DNA of 64,000 bases, taken from assembly GCF_030014955.1 (NCBI RefSeq), contig NZ_JAGRPV010000001.1:3286001-3350000 (forward strand), written 5' to 3'. Both the position numbers and the translations under genes were made by a program. Positions 45,842 through 53,950 of this stretch are shown piece by piece; the first letter of the stretch is position 1, and every line of letters starts with the position of its first letter. The notes beneath the pieces are model-generated. The model was given only the letters and a program-made list of their open reading frames with translations. It had not been told where the DNA came from and searched no databases. This DNA comes from Cohnella hashimotonis. GTDB taxonomy: Bacteria; Bacillota; Bacilli; Paenibacillales; Paenibacillaceae.

Positions 45842-47833
45842 TTATAGCAGTTCTTTGGCGATTCGCACGACATTGGATGTTGAAAAGCCGAAGTATTCCA
45901 TGACCGCGCCGCCGGCGCCCGATGCCCCGAACGTATCGATGGACAGCACCTTGCCGTCCTTGCCGACATAACGGTCCCAGCCGAGCGAGATTCCCGCTTC
46001 GATGGACAAGCGCTTCGTTACGGCATCTGGCAGTACGGATTGCTTGTATGCATCCGGCTGCCGGTCGAACAATTCGCGGCTCGGCATCGCCACGACGCGT
46101 ACGGAGACATCGTCTTTCTCAAGCTCCGCCTTCGCGTTGACTGCCAAGGATACTTCGGAGCCCGTCGCGATCAGAATGAGGTCAGGCTGCGCGTTCGTCT
46201 CGGTCAGCACGTAAGCGCCCTTGGCCACTTGCTCGCGGTTCGCCTTCGTCTGCTCGTACGTCGGCAGATTTTGGCGGCTGAGAATCAGCGCGACCGGTCC
46301 TTCCTGCTGGGTCAGCGCATAAGCCCAAGCGTTCGCCGTCTCGTTGGCGTCCGACGGACGGATGACCGTCAGGCCGGGAATCGTGCGCAGCGCGGCCAGA
46401 TGCTCGACGGGCTCATGCGTAGGACCGTCCTCGCCGACGGCGATCGAATCGTGCGTGAATACGTAGACGACCGGCAGCTTCTGCAGCGCGGCAAGTCTGA
46501 TGGACGGACGCAGATAGTCGCTGAAAACGAAGAACGTGCTGACAAAGGCATTGACGCCGCCATGCAGCGCCATGCCGTTGCCGGCCGCGCCCATCGCATG
46601 CTCGCGGACGCCGAAGTACACGTTGCGGCCAGCGTACGAGTCGACCGCAAACTTGGGCTCGCCCTTAATGTCGGTCATCGTCGAATGCGACAGGTCCGCG
46701 CTGCCGCCGAAAATCGTCGGCACTTTTTTCACGTAGTGGTTGATCGCTTCGCCGCTCGCTACCCGCGTCGAGATCGACTTGGCCGCGTCGAACGACAGGA
46801 TATCGCCGTCCTCAAGCGTTACCTTGCCGCTAATCGCGCCGGCCAGCTCTTGACCGAGCGCCGGGTGCGCTTCGCCGTAAGCGGACAGCAGCTTTTGCCA
46901 TGCCTCTTCCTTGGCGGCGCCTTGACGCTTCAGCAGCTCGAAGTGCGCGCGCACCTCTTCCGGCACGGTGAACTCTTCTTCGTATGCCCAGCCGTAGTTC
47001 TGCTTGGTCGCCTTCGCTTCTTCGAGGCCGAGCGGGTTGCCGTGCACCTTATGCGTGCCGGCCGACTTGCTGCCGTAGCCGATGATCGTGCGGATCTCGA
47101 TAAGCGTCGGCTGATCGCCATGCGCTTTGGCAGCCGCGATGGCTCCCGTTATCGCCGCCAGATCGTTGCCGTCTTCGACGCGCAGATATTGCCAGTTCGC
47201 TGATTCGGCGCGCTTTTGCATGTTTTCGCCGAAGCTCAGATTCAGATCGCCGTCGAGCGAGATATCGTTGGAATCGTACAGCACGATTAGCTTGCCCAGC
47301 TTCATGTGTCCGGCCATCGACATCGCCTCGTACGAGATGCCTTCCATCAGGCAGCCGTCTCCGACGAGCGCGTACGTATGGTGGTCGACGACGGGGAAGC
47401 CGGTCTGATTGAACTTCGAAGCGAGATGCGCTTCGGCCATCGCCATGCCGACCGCCATCGCGATCCCCTGGCCGAGCGGTCCTGTCGTCGCGTCGACGCC
47501 GTCCGTGTGACCGAACTCGGGATGGCCCGGCGTCCTGCTGTTCAGCTTGCGGAACTGCTGGAGGTCGTCGATCGTTACCCCGTAGCCGAACAGATGAAGC
47601 AAGCTGTACAGCAGCGCGGAGCCGTGCCCGGCCGACAGCACGAAGCGGTCGCGGTTGAACCACTTGGCGTTGGACGGGTTGTGGTTTAAATGCTCGGACC
47701 AGAGGGCATAGGCCATCGGGGCCGCCCCCATCGGCAGGCCGGGGTGACCGGAGTTAGCAGCGTTGATGGCGTCGATCGAGAGCGTACGGATCGTATCGAC
47801 GGACAACTGTTCAATGGTTTGCGTGATAGGCAT
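45842..47833 (-). CDS. tkt: Transketolase
   Basis: 663 residues from the ATG at 47833 (AAGGAG 6 bases upstream). Thiamine diphosphate enzyme transferring two-carbon units. Features: [19 protein letters not shown], thiamine motif [19 protein letters not shown], central [16 protein letters not shown]-terminal [20 protein letters not shown]. Its first 23 bases overlap the end of zwf, so the two are translated together. Second gene of the operon. Confidence 0.96.
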   Translation of the reverse strand: MPITQTIEQLSVDTIRTLSIDAINAANSGHPGLPMGAAPMAYALWSEHLNHNPSNAKWFNRDRFVLSAGHGSALLYSLLHLFGYGVTIDDLQQFRKLNSRTPGHPEFGHTDGVDATTGPLGQGIAMAVGMAMAEAHLASKFNQTGFPVVDHHTYALVGDGCLMEGISYEAMSMAGHMKLGKLIVLYDSNDISLDGDLNLSFGENMQKRAESANWQYLRVEDGNDLAAITGAIAAAKAHGDQPTLIEIRTIIGYGSKSAGTHKVHGNPLGLEEAKATKQNYGWAYEEEFTVPEEVRAHFELLKRQGAAKEEAWQKLLSAYGEAHPALGQELAGAISGKVTLEDGDILSFDAAKSISTRVASGEAINHYVKKVPTIFGGSADLSHSTMTDIKGEPKFAVDSYAGRNVYFGVREHAMGAAGNGMALHGGVNAFVSTFFVFSDYLRPSIRLAALQKLPVVYVFTHDSIAVGEDGPTHEPVEHLAALRTIPGLTVIRPSDANETANAWAYALTQQEGPVALILSRQNLPTYEQTKANREQVAKGAYVLTETNAQPDLILIATGSEVSLAVNAKAELEKDDVSVRVVAMPSRELFDRQPDAYKQSVLPDAVTKRLSIEAGISLGWDRYVGKDGKVLSIDTFGASGAGGAVMEYFGFSTSNVVRIAKELL

Positions 47834-49343
47834 ATTCTGCTCCTTCTTTGTCATCGGATTTAGGCAAGGCTTCGGATTGTTCGTCGTACCACCAGTGATA
47901 CCCGTCTTCTGCGAGCAGAGCGTCCGATTCGGCGGGACCATGGCTGCCCGCTGCATAGCTGCGCAGCGGCACCGTATTTTCCGCGAATGCGTCCAGCACC
48001 GGCTGCACCCACTCCCAGGACATTTCGACCTCGTCCCAATGCGCGAAGAACGTCGAATCGCCCTTCATGGCGTCGCCGATCAAGTTCTCGTAAGCTTCGG
48101 GAGAATCGACGGGCGTCGAATGAAGATCGATATGAATCGGCTTGAAGCCGCCGTGCGCGCCGGTTTCCTTCGTATTCAGCCTGAGCGTGATGCTCTCGCC
48201 CGGACCGATCTCGATAACGAGCAGGTTCGGCGCGACGCCGTCCTCCGTTTGCGACCAAGCTTGCTTCAGCGGCTCCTTGAATTCGACGACGATGCGCGTC
48301 GATTTTTTGTTCATGCGCTTGCCGGTGCGGATGTAGAAAGGCACCCCGCGCCAATCGCCGTTGTCGATGCGCAATCTGGCTGCGATAAACGTGTCGTTCA
48401 TGGAGTCGGGCCCGATTCCCGGCTCGGTCTTGTAGCCTCCGACCGGTTGTCCGCCGATGCTGCCTTCCGCGTATTGACCGCGTACGACATGCAGGCCGAC
48501 GTCTTCCTTCGCGACGGGAACCAAGGCTTCCATGATCTTTTTCTTCTTGAAACGCACCTTCTCGGAGCTACTGTCGTAAGGCAGGTGGATTGCCGCCATC
48601 ATGAGCAGCTGAAGCAGATGGTTCTGGAACATGTCGCGGATCGCGCCGACGTGATCGTAGTAGCCCGCACGCTCTTCGACGCCGACCGACTCGCTGGCCG
48701 TGATCTGTACGTTCGCGATATACCGGTTGGTCCAGAGCGCCTGGATGACCGGATTCGCCTGCTGCAGCGATTCGAGACGCTGCACGACCGGCTTGCCGAG
48801 GTAGTGATCGATGCGAAAAATTTCTTCTTCGGCAAACGATTCGGACAGCTTCGCATTCAGAGCGCGTGCGGACTGCAGATCGTGGCCGAAAGGCTTTTCG
48901 ATGACCAGGCGTTTCCAGCCTTCGGCGGAGCCAAGCCCGCTCGCGCGAATGTTGTCGGCGATCGGCTCGAAGTGCTCGGGACCGACTGACAGATAGAACA
49001 ATCGGTTCGGCGGCATGCGCAGCGCTTTTTCGCGGGATTCGACGAGCGCCAGCAGCTTGCGGTAGTCCTCCTCGCGGCCGATATCGAGCACGCTGTATCG
49101 GAAAGCCTCCAAAAAGGCGTTCAGCTTTTCCTTGTCGTCCGGCTGCGTTCGCGAAAACTGATACAGCGAGCGTTCGACGGCAGCCTGGAATACTTCATCG
49201 GTCCATTCTCTTCTGCCTAGACCGACGACGGAGAAGGCTTGCGGCAGCTTGCCGCGGATGAACAAGTTATAGAGGGCAGGATAGATTTTGCGCTTGGCCA
49301 GATCTCCTGTCGCCCCGAACAGTACAAAAGTGGTCGGTTCCAT
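47811..49343 (-). CDS. zwf: Glucose-6-phosphate 1-dehydrogenase
   Basis: 510 residues from the ATG at 49343 (GGAGAAGG upstream). First enzyme of the oxidative pentose phosphate pathway, makes NADPH. Nucleotide-binding [20 protein letters not shown] at the N-terminus, and active-site [13 protein letters not shown]-terminal segments [22 protein letters not shown]. First gene of the operon zwf-tkt-tal-gnd; its 3' end overlaps tkt by 23 bases. The LysR gene starts divergently 114 bases away. Confidence 0.97.
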   Translation of the reverse strand: MEPTTFVLFGATGDLAKRKIYPALYNLFIRGKLPQAFSVVGLGRREWTDEVFQAAVERSLYQFSRTQPDDKEKLNAFLEAFRYSVLDIGREEDYRKLLALVESREKALRMPPNRLFYLSVGPEHFEPIADNIRASGLGSAEGWKRLVIEKPFGHDLQSARALNAKLSESFAEEEIFRIDHYLGKPVVQRLESLQQANPVIQALWTNRYIANVQITASESVGVEERAGYYDHVGAIRDMFQNHLLQLLMMAAIHLPYDSSSEKVRFKKKKIMEALVPVAKEDVGLHVVRGQYAEGSIGGQPVGGYKTEPGIGPDSMNDTFIAARLRIDNGDWRGVPFYIRTGKRMNKKSTRIVVEFKEPLKQAWSQTEDGVAPNLLVIEIGPGESITLRLNTKETGAHGGFKPIHIDLHSTPVDSPEAYENLIGDAMKGDSTFFAHWDEVEMSWEWVQPVLDAFAENTVPLRSYAAGSHGPAESDALLAEDGYHWWYDEQSEALPKSDDKEGAEYAYHANH

Positions 49344-49457
49344 CTTCCTTCTCCTTCCTTCGAGCGAAGGTACGCTCTGGTTTCTAATTTGTATTTTCAC
49401 TATAATACGAATCGAAGCCATACAAGTAATTAATATATTTCACAGGAGATATAGACC

Positions 49458-50342
49458 ATGTCTATGGGTAACAATTACGAGCTGTACAAGGTGTTCTATT
49501 GGGCGGCCAAAACGGGGAGTTTGACGCAGGCGGCAAAGGCGCTGTTTTTGACGCAGCCCAGCGTGAGCCATGCCATCAAGCAGCTGGAGGAAAGCTTCGG
49601 CGTCTCGCTGTTTTACCGCAACTCCAAAGGCGTCGAACTGACGCAGGAAGGCGTCGTCCTGTATTCTTACATCGAGCAATCGCAAATTCTGATCTCGCTG
49701 GCGGAAGAAAAAATGGCCGCGCTCAAAAACCTGGACAGCGGCGAGCTCCGCATCGGCGGCAGCGACTCCCTGTTCAAGCATTACGTGCTGCCTTATTTGG
49801 AGCAGTTCCACGAGCGCCATCCCGGCGTCAAGCTGCACCTGAATCACGGCACGACGCCCGAGGTCATCACTTTCCTCAAAGAAGGACGCATCGATCTGGG
49901 CGTCGTCCGCATGCCGATCGTCGATCCGCAGCTGCAGGTGACAGAGAGCTTTCAGCTGCAGGATTGCTTTGTCGCCGGCGCCAGATATGCGGAGCTCAAA
50001 AACGAGGTGTTGACGCTTGACGCGCTGCTCCAGTATCCGATCATCCTGTTTTCGCGCAACAGCCGGGCACGGATGACGATCACGGAAATTTTCCAAAACT
50101 ACGGCTACTCCATCAAGCCGGAGATCGAAGTCGGCAGCGTCGATCTGCTCATCGAATTCGCAAGACGGGGGCTGGGCATTTCCTATGTGACCCGAGAGTT
50201 CGTATCCAGGGAGCTCGAGGAAGGTTCGCTGTTCGAGGTGGCGATCGATATCCCGCTGCCGCCGTCCCATGTCGGATTGTTAACGATGCGAAATATGCCG
50301 CTGTCGAGCGCTGCGAAAGCTTTTATCGGATTGGTGAAGTAA
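49458..50342 (+). CDS. LysR-family transcriptional regulator
   Basis: 294 residues. N-terminal winged helix (YKVFYWAAKTGSLTQAAKALF, QPSVSHAIKQLEESFGVSLF) and a LysR substrate-binding domain (LRIGGSDSLFKHYVLPYLEQF..., GLGISYVTREFV). AGGAGA lies 9 bases before the ATG. It is divergent from zwf, so it may control the pentose-phosphate operon through the 114-base shared region (inference from LysR habit); the effector is unknown. Confidence 0.92.
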   Translation: MSMGNNYELYKVFYWAAKTGSLTQAAKALFLTQPSVSHAIKQLEESFGVSLFYRNSKGVELTQEGVVLYSYIEQSQILISLAEEKMAALKNLDSGELRIGGSDSLFKHYVLPYLEQFHERHPGVKLHLNHGTTPEVITFLKEGRIDLGVVRMPIVDPQLQVTESFQLQDCFVAGARYAELKNEVLTLDALLQYPIILFSRNSRARMTITEIFQNYGYSIKPEIEVGSVDLLIEFARRGLGISYVTREFVSRELEEGSLFEVAIDIPLPPSHVGLLTMRNMPLSSAAKAFIGLVK

Positions 50343-50470
50343 AAATCAAAGACGAGGTATGGCGGCTTGGCGGGGGCTTGGCGGTTTGGGAGCTTGGCCG
50401 TATTGAACTTGGGCACTCGGAGCGTCTGGCGGACACCGAATCCGAGCTATCGTCCGTCCGATTGGATAAG

Positions 50471-50512
50471 AAAAAAACGAGCATGCTGGCTTAACGCCTG
50501 CACGCTCGTTTA
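50471..50512 (-). terminator. Terminator of the VOC-family gene
   Basis: Minus strand: AAACGAGC-g-TGCAGGCG pairs with CGCC-AGCA-t-GCTCGTTT around a short loop, then T7. It starts 11 bases after the stop at 50523. Confidence 0.75.
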
Positions 50513-50522
50513 ATTAATAGCA

Positions 50523-50912
50523 TTAAATGCCTTGATTCAACTCGAGTATATTCCCCGCCGGATCCCGGAGATAAGCGACGCGGTGCCCCCACTCCGGCGT
50601 ATCGCGAGGCGGTTGAACGAACGTAACGCCTTTTGACTGCAGATTCTCGTACACAGCATCGAGATCTGCTACTCGGAATACGAGCGCGACTTGATCGCGG
50701 CCGCTGAACGGCATCGAAGCCGGCCTCGCTTCAACCGGCTCCTCTGCCATCGGCGTTTCGAGCGCGAAGCTGACGTCGCCCGTCGCAAACTCCGCAAACG
50801 GCGTCGTCTCGTCACCGTATCGCACTTCAAGACCGATGATATCGCGGTAAAACAAAAAGCATTCGTGAACATTCGGCGCCAGCAGTCGAACATGCGAGAG
50901 CTTCAAAATCAT
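50523..50912 (-). CDS. VOC (glyoxalase/dioxygenase fold) family protein
   Basis: 129 residues, one vicinal-oxygen-chelate module pair: first beta-alpha unit LSHVRLLAPNVHECFLFYRDIIGLEVRYG, second VALVFRVADLDAVYENLQSKGV, ending GHRVAYLRDPAGNILELNQG. Metal ligands are likely His7 and Glu near the C-terminal end. The actual reaction cannot be told; relatives include glyoxalase, bleomycin and fosfomycin resistance proteins. A GGAGG abuts the ATG; a TTG two codons later has the better spacing. Confidence 0.87.
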   Translation of the reverse strand: MILKLSHVRLLAPNVHECFLFYRDIIGLEVRYGDETTPFAEFATGDVSFALETPMAEEPVEARPASMPFSGRDQVALVFRVADLDAVYENLQSKGVTFVQPPRDTPEWGHRVAYLRDPAGNILELNQGI

Positions 50913-51008
50913 CCTCCGCCCTTCTTTTCGGATGACTTTAGTCTATCATGCGCCGGGAGCGGGCGTTTCTTATCGATTGCTGAATTCGATCCCCGTGTCC
51001 TCGGTCGC

Positions 51009-51677
51009 TTAAAACGAATCCCGGCCAGGCCGAGGGCGTATCCCCCAACCATCGCCGCGAAGCGTCGGTCTGCGATGGCGGCCGCCATTCGGATCGAAGC
51101 CGTGTCCTCTTCCGCTTTCCGGATGACCGACGATGCCTCTTCCGCGTGGATCGAAGCCGCGAGGTCCGAAGCCATGCCCGTGATGTCCTCGCCCGCCCCC
51201 TGGATCATCGTCTCGTCCATCCTGACCTTCCGTTCCTACTAATTGCCGCTCCAGCTCCCCGATCAACCGGTCCAGATATTCGCCCATCGTCCGCTGCTCT
51301 TCCTCGCTAAGACATTCGAACAGCTTGTTATGGTTTTCCTGCTGCTTTTCCATTTCCTCCGCTGCCAGCGAACCGGCTTCCGTCAGCTTCACGTTCATCA
51401 CCCTTCGGTCTTGCTCGGAAGGCATCCGGTTAATATACCCGTTGCGTTCCAGCTTGCCGAGCAGCTCACCTAGCGATTGATTGCGCATATCCAGCAAATA
51501 CGACAGCTCCTTTTGGGTAATTTCCGGCTTCAACTTGAGCAGCGACAGTACGCGTCCTTGCCCGCGCAGCGGATCGCCGCCGCCCGCACCTTCTCTCAGC
51601 AAATGATGTTGATAACGTCGCAGCAAAATGACGATGCGGAACAATTGCTCCATCAAATTCGATTGATTATTTTCCAT
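51009..51677 (-). CDS. MarR-family regulator with a Gly/His/Arg-rich C-terminal tail
   Basis: 222 residues. Residues about 5-145 form the MarR winged helix (QGRVLSLLKLKPEITQKELSYLLDMRNQSLGELLGKLERNGYI, RMPSEQDRRVMNVKLTEAG). Residues about 155-222 are low-complexity, rich in Gly, Arg, His, Asp and Pro (GGGRGHHGHGFGPRGFDPRGRG), of unknown role, perhaps metal or nucleic-acid contact. GGGAGG is 8 bases before the ATG. The promoter and a palindrome lie upstream, which suggests autoregulation. No transporter gene is next to it. Confidence 0.9.
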   Translation of the reverse strand: MENNQSNLMEQLFRIVILLRRYQHHLLREGAGGGDPLRGQGRVLSLLKLKPEITQKELSYLLDMRNQSLGELLGKLERNGYINRMPSEQDRRVMNVKLTEAGSLAAEEMEKQQENHNKLFECLSEEEQRTMGEYLDRLIGELERQLVGTEGQDGRDDDPGGGRGHHGHGFGPRGFDPRGRGIVGHPESGRGHGFDPNGGRHRRPTLRGDGWGIRPRPGRDSF

Positions 51678-51706
51678 AGCGATAGCCTCCCATATTTATT
51701 CAGGGG

Positions 51707-51719
51707 CCTGATAATCAGG
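51707..51719. promoter_or_regulatory. Putative MarR operator
   Basis: 13-base palindrome CCTGATAATCAGG. An overlapping direct repeat CAGGTRCC occurs at 51716-51723 and 51738-51745, 22 bp apart (two helical turns), across the transcript start of the marR-type gene. Confidence 0.55.
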
Positions 51720-51731
51720 TGCCTTGTTTTT

Positions 51732-51760
51732 ATAATACAGGTACCTTTGTATTTAGTCAA
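51732..51760 (-). promoter_or_regulatory. Promoter of the marR-type gene
   Basis: Minus strand TTGACT (51755-51760), 17-base spacer, TATTAT (51732-51737), 55 bases upstream of the ATG. Confidence 0.65.
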
Positions 51761-51771
51761 ATCATTTACAA

Positions 51772-51817
51772 AAAAAAGCCTTGCCGAAGATCGGCAAGAC
51801 ACAGGCAAGGCTTTTTT
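51772..51817 (-). terminator. Terminator after the 51-bp array (serves the dehydrogenase transcript)
   Basis: Arms AAAAAAGCCTTGCC and GGCAAGGCTTTTTT pair perfectly around an 18-base loop; T-rich on both strands. It lies beyond the array, so the array is part of the dehydrogenase 3' untranslated region. Confidence 0.8.
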
Positions 51818-51822
51818 GTTGA

Positions 51823-52140
51823 ATCCCCTCTCATAGAGCAGGCGATCTGCGCCCCAAAGGCACAAACCGCCGCATCCCCTCTCATAGAGCAGGCGATCTG
51901 CGCCCCAAAGGCACAAACCGCCGCATCCCCTCTCATAGAGCAGGCGATCTGCGCCCCAAAGGCACAAACCGCCGCATCCCCTCTCATAGAGCAGGCGATC
52001 TGCGCCCCAAAGGCACAAACCGCCGCATCCCCTCTCGTAGAGCAGGCGATCTGCGCCTCCAAGGCACAAACCGCCGCACCCCCTATCATAGAGCAGGCGA
52101 TCTGCGCCTCCAAGGCACAAACCGCCGCATCCCCCACCAA
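51823..52140. repeat. 51-bp tandem array (six units and a partial one)
   Basis: Unit starts at 51823, 51874, 51925, 51976, 52027 and 52078, period exactly 51, partial seventh at 52129. The first four are nearly identical; later ones differ in few positions. Each unit contains GCAG-n5-CTGC and TGCGCC-n5-GGCACA (one C-A mismatch); the loop of the latter changes from CCAAA to TCCAA while the arms stay. It lies between the dehydrogenase stop and its terminator. Confidence 0.9.
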
Positions 52141-52146
52141 TCGCGA

Positions 52147-53103
52147 TCACACGACCCGATTCGCCGTCTTCCCGGCCAAAAACGCCTCCAGGTTGCTGAC
52201 GGCGATCGCCATTAGCCGCTCTCGCGCTTCCCGCGTCGCCCATGCTTGATGCGGCGTAATGATGCAGTTGGCGGCGGACAGCAGCGGATGATCCGCTGGC
52301 GGCGGCTCCGCGGACAATACGTCCAGCCCCGCGCCTGCGATGCCGCCGGCGTTCAGGCAGTCTGCGAGATCCTGCTCTGCGATCAAGCGTCCGCGCGCCG
52401 TGTTGATCAGGAATGCTGACTTCTTCATCCTCGCGAGACTGTCGCGATTGATGAGCTCTTCCGTATCCGGCGTGAGCGGGCAATGCAGGCTGACCACGTC
52501 CGATTTTCCAAGCAGCTCGGGCAAGGATACCCACTCGAAGCCTTCGAACGGAGGCGCCTCGTCGGGATGACGCTTGTACGCGGCGACCCTCATGCCGAAG
52601 GCGTGCGCAATGCGCGCAACCGCTTCTCCGATGCGGCCGTAGCCGACGATTCCGAGCGTCTTCCCGCTCAGCTCCGTGAGCGGCGTTTTCCAATAGCTGA
52701 AATCGGGGCTGCCCGCCCATTCTCCAGCCTTGACGGAGCGATCGTGCAGACCCGCGTGCTGGCACAGCTCGAGGAGCAAGGCGAATACGGATTGCGCGAC
52801 GGAATCCGTCCCGTATCCCGGCACGTTCGTAACGGCGACGCCTCGCTCGCCAGCCGTCCGGACGTCGACGATATCGTAACCGGTCGCCAGTACGCCGATA
52901 TATTCGAGCGCAGGCAGCTTCGCCAGCAGCTCGGCACGGACCGGCGTCTTGTTCGTCAGCACGATGCGCGCATCGCGCGCCCGCTCCTCCGCGAGCTCCG
53001 GCGCCGTCCGGTCGTATACCTCAACTTGGCCCAGACGTTCAAAGCCGCTCCAGGACTGATCGCCAGGATTTAGGGTATAGCCGTCTAGCACGACGATTTT
53101 CAC
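52147..53103 (-). CDS. D-2-hydroxyacid dehydrogenase (NAD-binding, glycerate/phosphoglycerate type)
   Basis: 318 residues from a GTG at 53103 (GAGAGG 6 bases upstream), giving VKIVVLDGYTLNPGDQSW, the usual start; the longer open frame to 53187 is not supported. NAD-binding motif GKTLGIVGYGRIGEAVARIA near residue 145, catalytic residues in LLNTxRG-type FLINTARGRLI, and PHQAWATREAR with the catalytic His. It oxidises or reduces 2-hydroxy acids; glycerate or glyoxylate are likely substrates. Its transcript probably extends through the 51-bp array. Confidence 0.93.
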   Translation of the reverse strand: MKIVVLDGYTLNPGDQSWSGFERLGQVEVYDRTAPELAEERARDARIVLTNKTPVRAELLAKLPALEYIGVLATGYDIVDVRTAGERGVAVTNVPGYGTDSVAQSVFALLLELCQHAGLHDRSVKAGEWAGSPDFSYWKTPLTELSGKTLGIVGYGRIGEAVARIAHAFGMRVAAYKRHPDEAPPFEGFEWVSLPELLGKSDVVSLHCPLTPDTEELINRDSLARMKKSAFLINTARGRLIAEQDLADCLNAGGIAGAGLDVLSAEPPPADHPLLSAANCIITPHQAWATREARERLMAIAVSNLEAFLAGKTANRVV

Positions 53104-53245
53104 ATTGATCCTCTCCCTTTTCGGCGAGTCCGCACCACTGCGGTCCCATCCAACGATGACGGGACGGCAGTAACCTGCAGACCGCATCGCACGTCTTATT
53201 TACAGCATGATCACCGAATCCGTAAAAAATGAGGTGCACAAAAAA

Positions 53246-53950
53246 ATGAATACATCTCCCTGCCTCGTTGTCATTCGCGGCTACCCGTTCGACGAGGGCA
53301 CCGTTCTGGCGCTCGAGCGGCCGAACGTCGTTTTAGGCCGCAAGGACGCCGAGTGGACGCCCGATATCGGTTTCGACAATGCCTATGTGTCCAGAAAGCA
53401 TGCCGGGATCGTTTGCGAAAAAGGAATCTGCACATTGACGGACTTTGGCAGCAAGCACGGCACCACGGTAAACGGCAATCGACTGATGCCATTCAAACCC
53501 GTCATCCTGAGGGCATCCGACATCGTCGCCTTTTCCAAAGGCTCGGTTTGCCTGGCCTTTTCCAGCCGGGCGTTGGAAGATACGCTGGAGCTCCAGCTCG
53601 AACGCGAAGAACTGCTGCGTCCTGGCACCGGTAAGGAAGACTTCGCGCTTGATCCGATCAGGCAAGCGCTCACCGTTCGCAACACGACCTACCCGTTTAC
53701 GGACAAAGAATACAAATGCGTCGAGCTGCTCCTGCGCAAGGAGCGGAGATTCGTCGGCAAAGAGGAAATCGCCCGCTGCGTATGGCCCGAACGAACCGGC
53801 AAGGACGGGATCCCGGCGGCCGGATCGGAAGAGATCAACTCTCTTCTGTACCGTATCCGCAAAAAAACGGGTCCCGTCCTCTCCATCGAAAACGTGCGCG
53901 GCAAAGGTTTCGTGCTCAGCCTTTCATCGCTTGCTGAAAAATCCGTTTGA
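53246..53950 (+). CDS. FHA domain fused to a winged-helix DNA-binding domain
   Basis: 234 residues from the ATG at 53246 (GAGGTG 9 bases upstream; an ATG at 53207 is also open). Residues about 7-105 are an FHA domain: G31-R32, S49-R50-K51-H52 and GSKHGTTVNG (69-78) match the phosphothreonine-binding residues. Residues about 130-228 look like an OmpR/PhoB-type winged helix (YPFTDKEYKCVELLLRKERRFVGKEEIARCVW, YRIRKKTG, ENVRGKGFVL). So DNA binding may be controlled by a phosphorylated partner of a Ser/Thr kinase (inference). The last 35 bases overlap the 3' end of the PBP gene on the other strand. Confidence 0.88.
   Translation: MNTSPCLVVIRGYPFDEGTVLALERPNVVLGRKDAEWTPDIGFDNAYVSRKHAGIVCEKGICTLTDFGSKHGTTVNGNRLMPFKPVILRASDIVAFSKGSVCLAFSSRALEDTLELQLEREELLRPGTGKEDFALDPIRQALTVRNTTYPFTDKEYKCVELLLRKERRFVGKEEIARCVWPERTGKDGIPAAGSEEINSLLYRIRKKTGPVLSIENVRGKGFVLSLSSLAEKSV

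Larger units (their letters stand above)
51678..52146. other. Intergenic region with MarR promoter, terminator and 51-bp array
   Basis: 469 bases. From the left: operator and promoter of the marR-type gene, a strong terminator hairpin (51772-51817) and the 51-bp array (51823 on) that runs to the stop of the dehydrogenase gene at 52147. No ribosome-binding site or protein family supports a gene, though the array is open in several frames. Confidence 0.65.

Noticed and set aside
51766..52140. 124-residue open frame of repeated 17-residue units with Cys
   Set aside because: Array is open in several frames on both strands, no ribosome-binding site, and it reads through the terminator hairpin.
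51653..52765. 370-residue minus-strand open frame with repeated CGGLCL-type units
   Set aside because: Crosses the dehydrogenase gene, the 51-bp array and the terminator in a different frame; an artefact of a repeat without stops.
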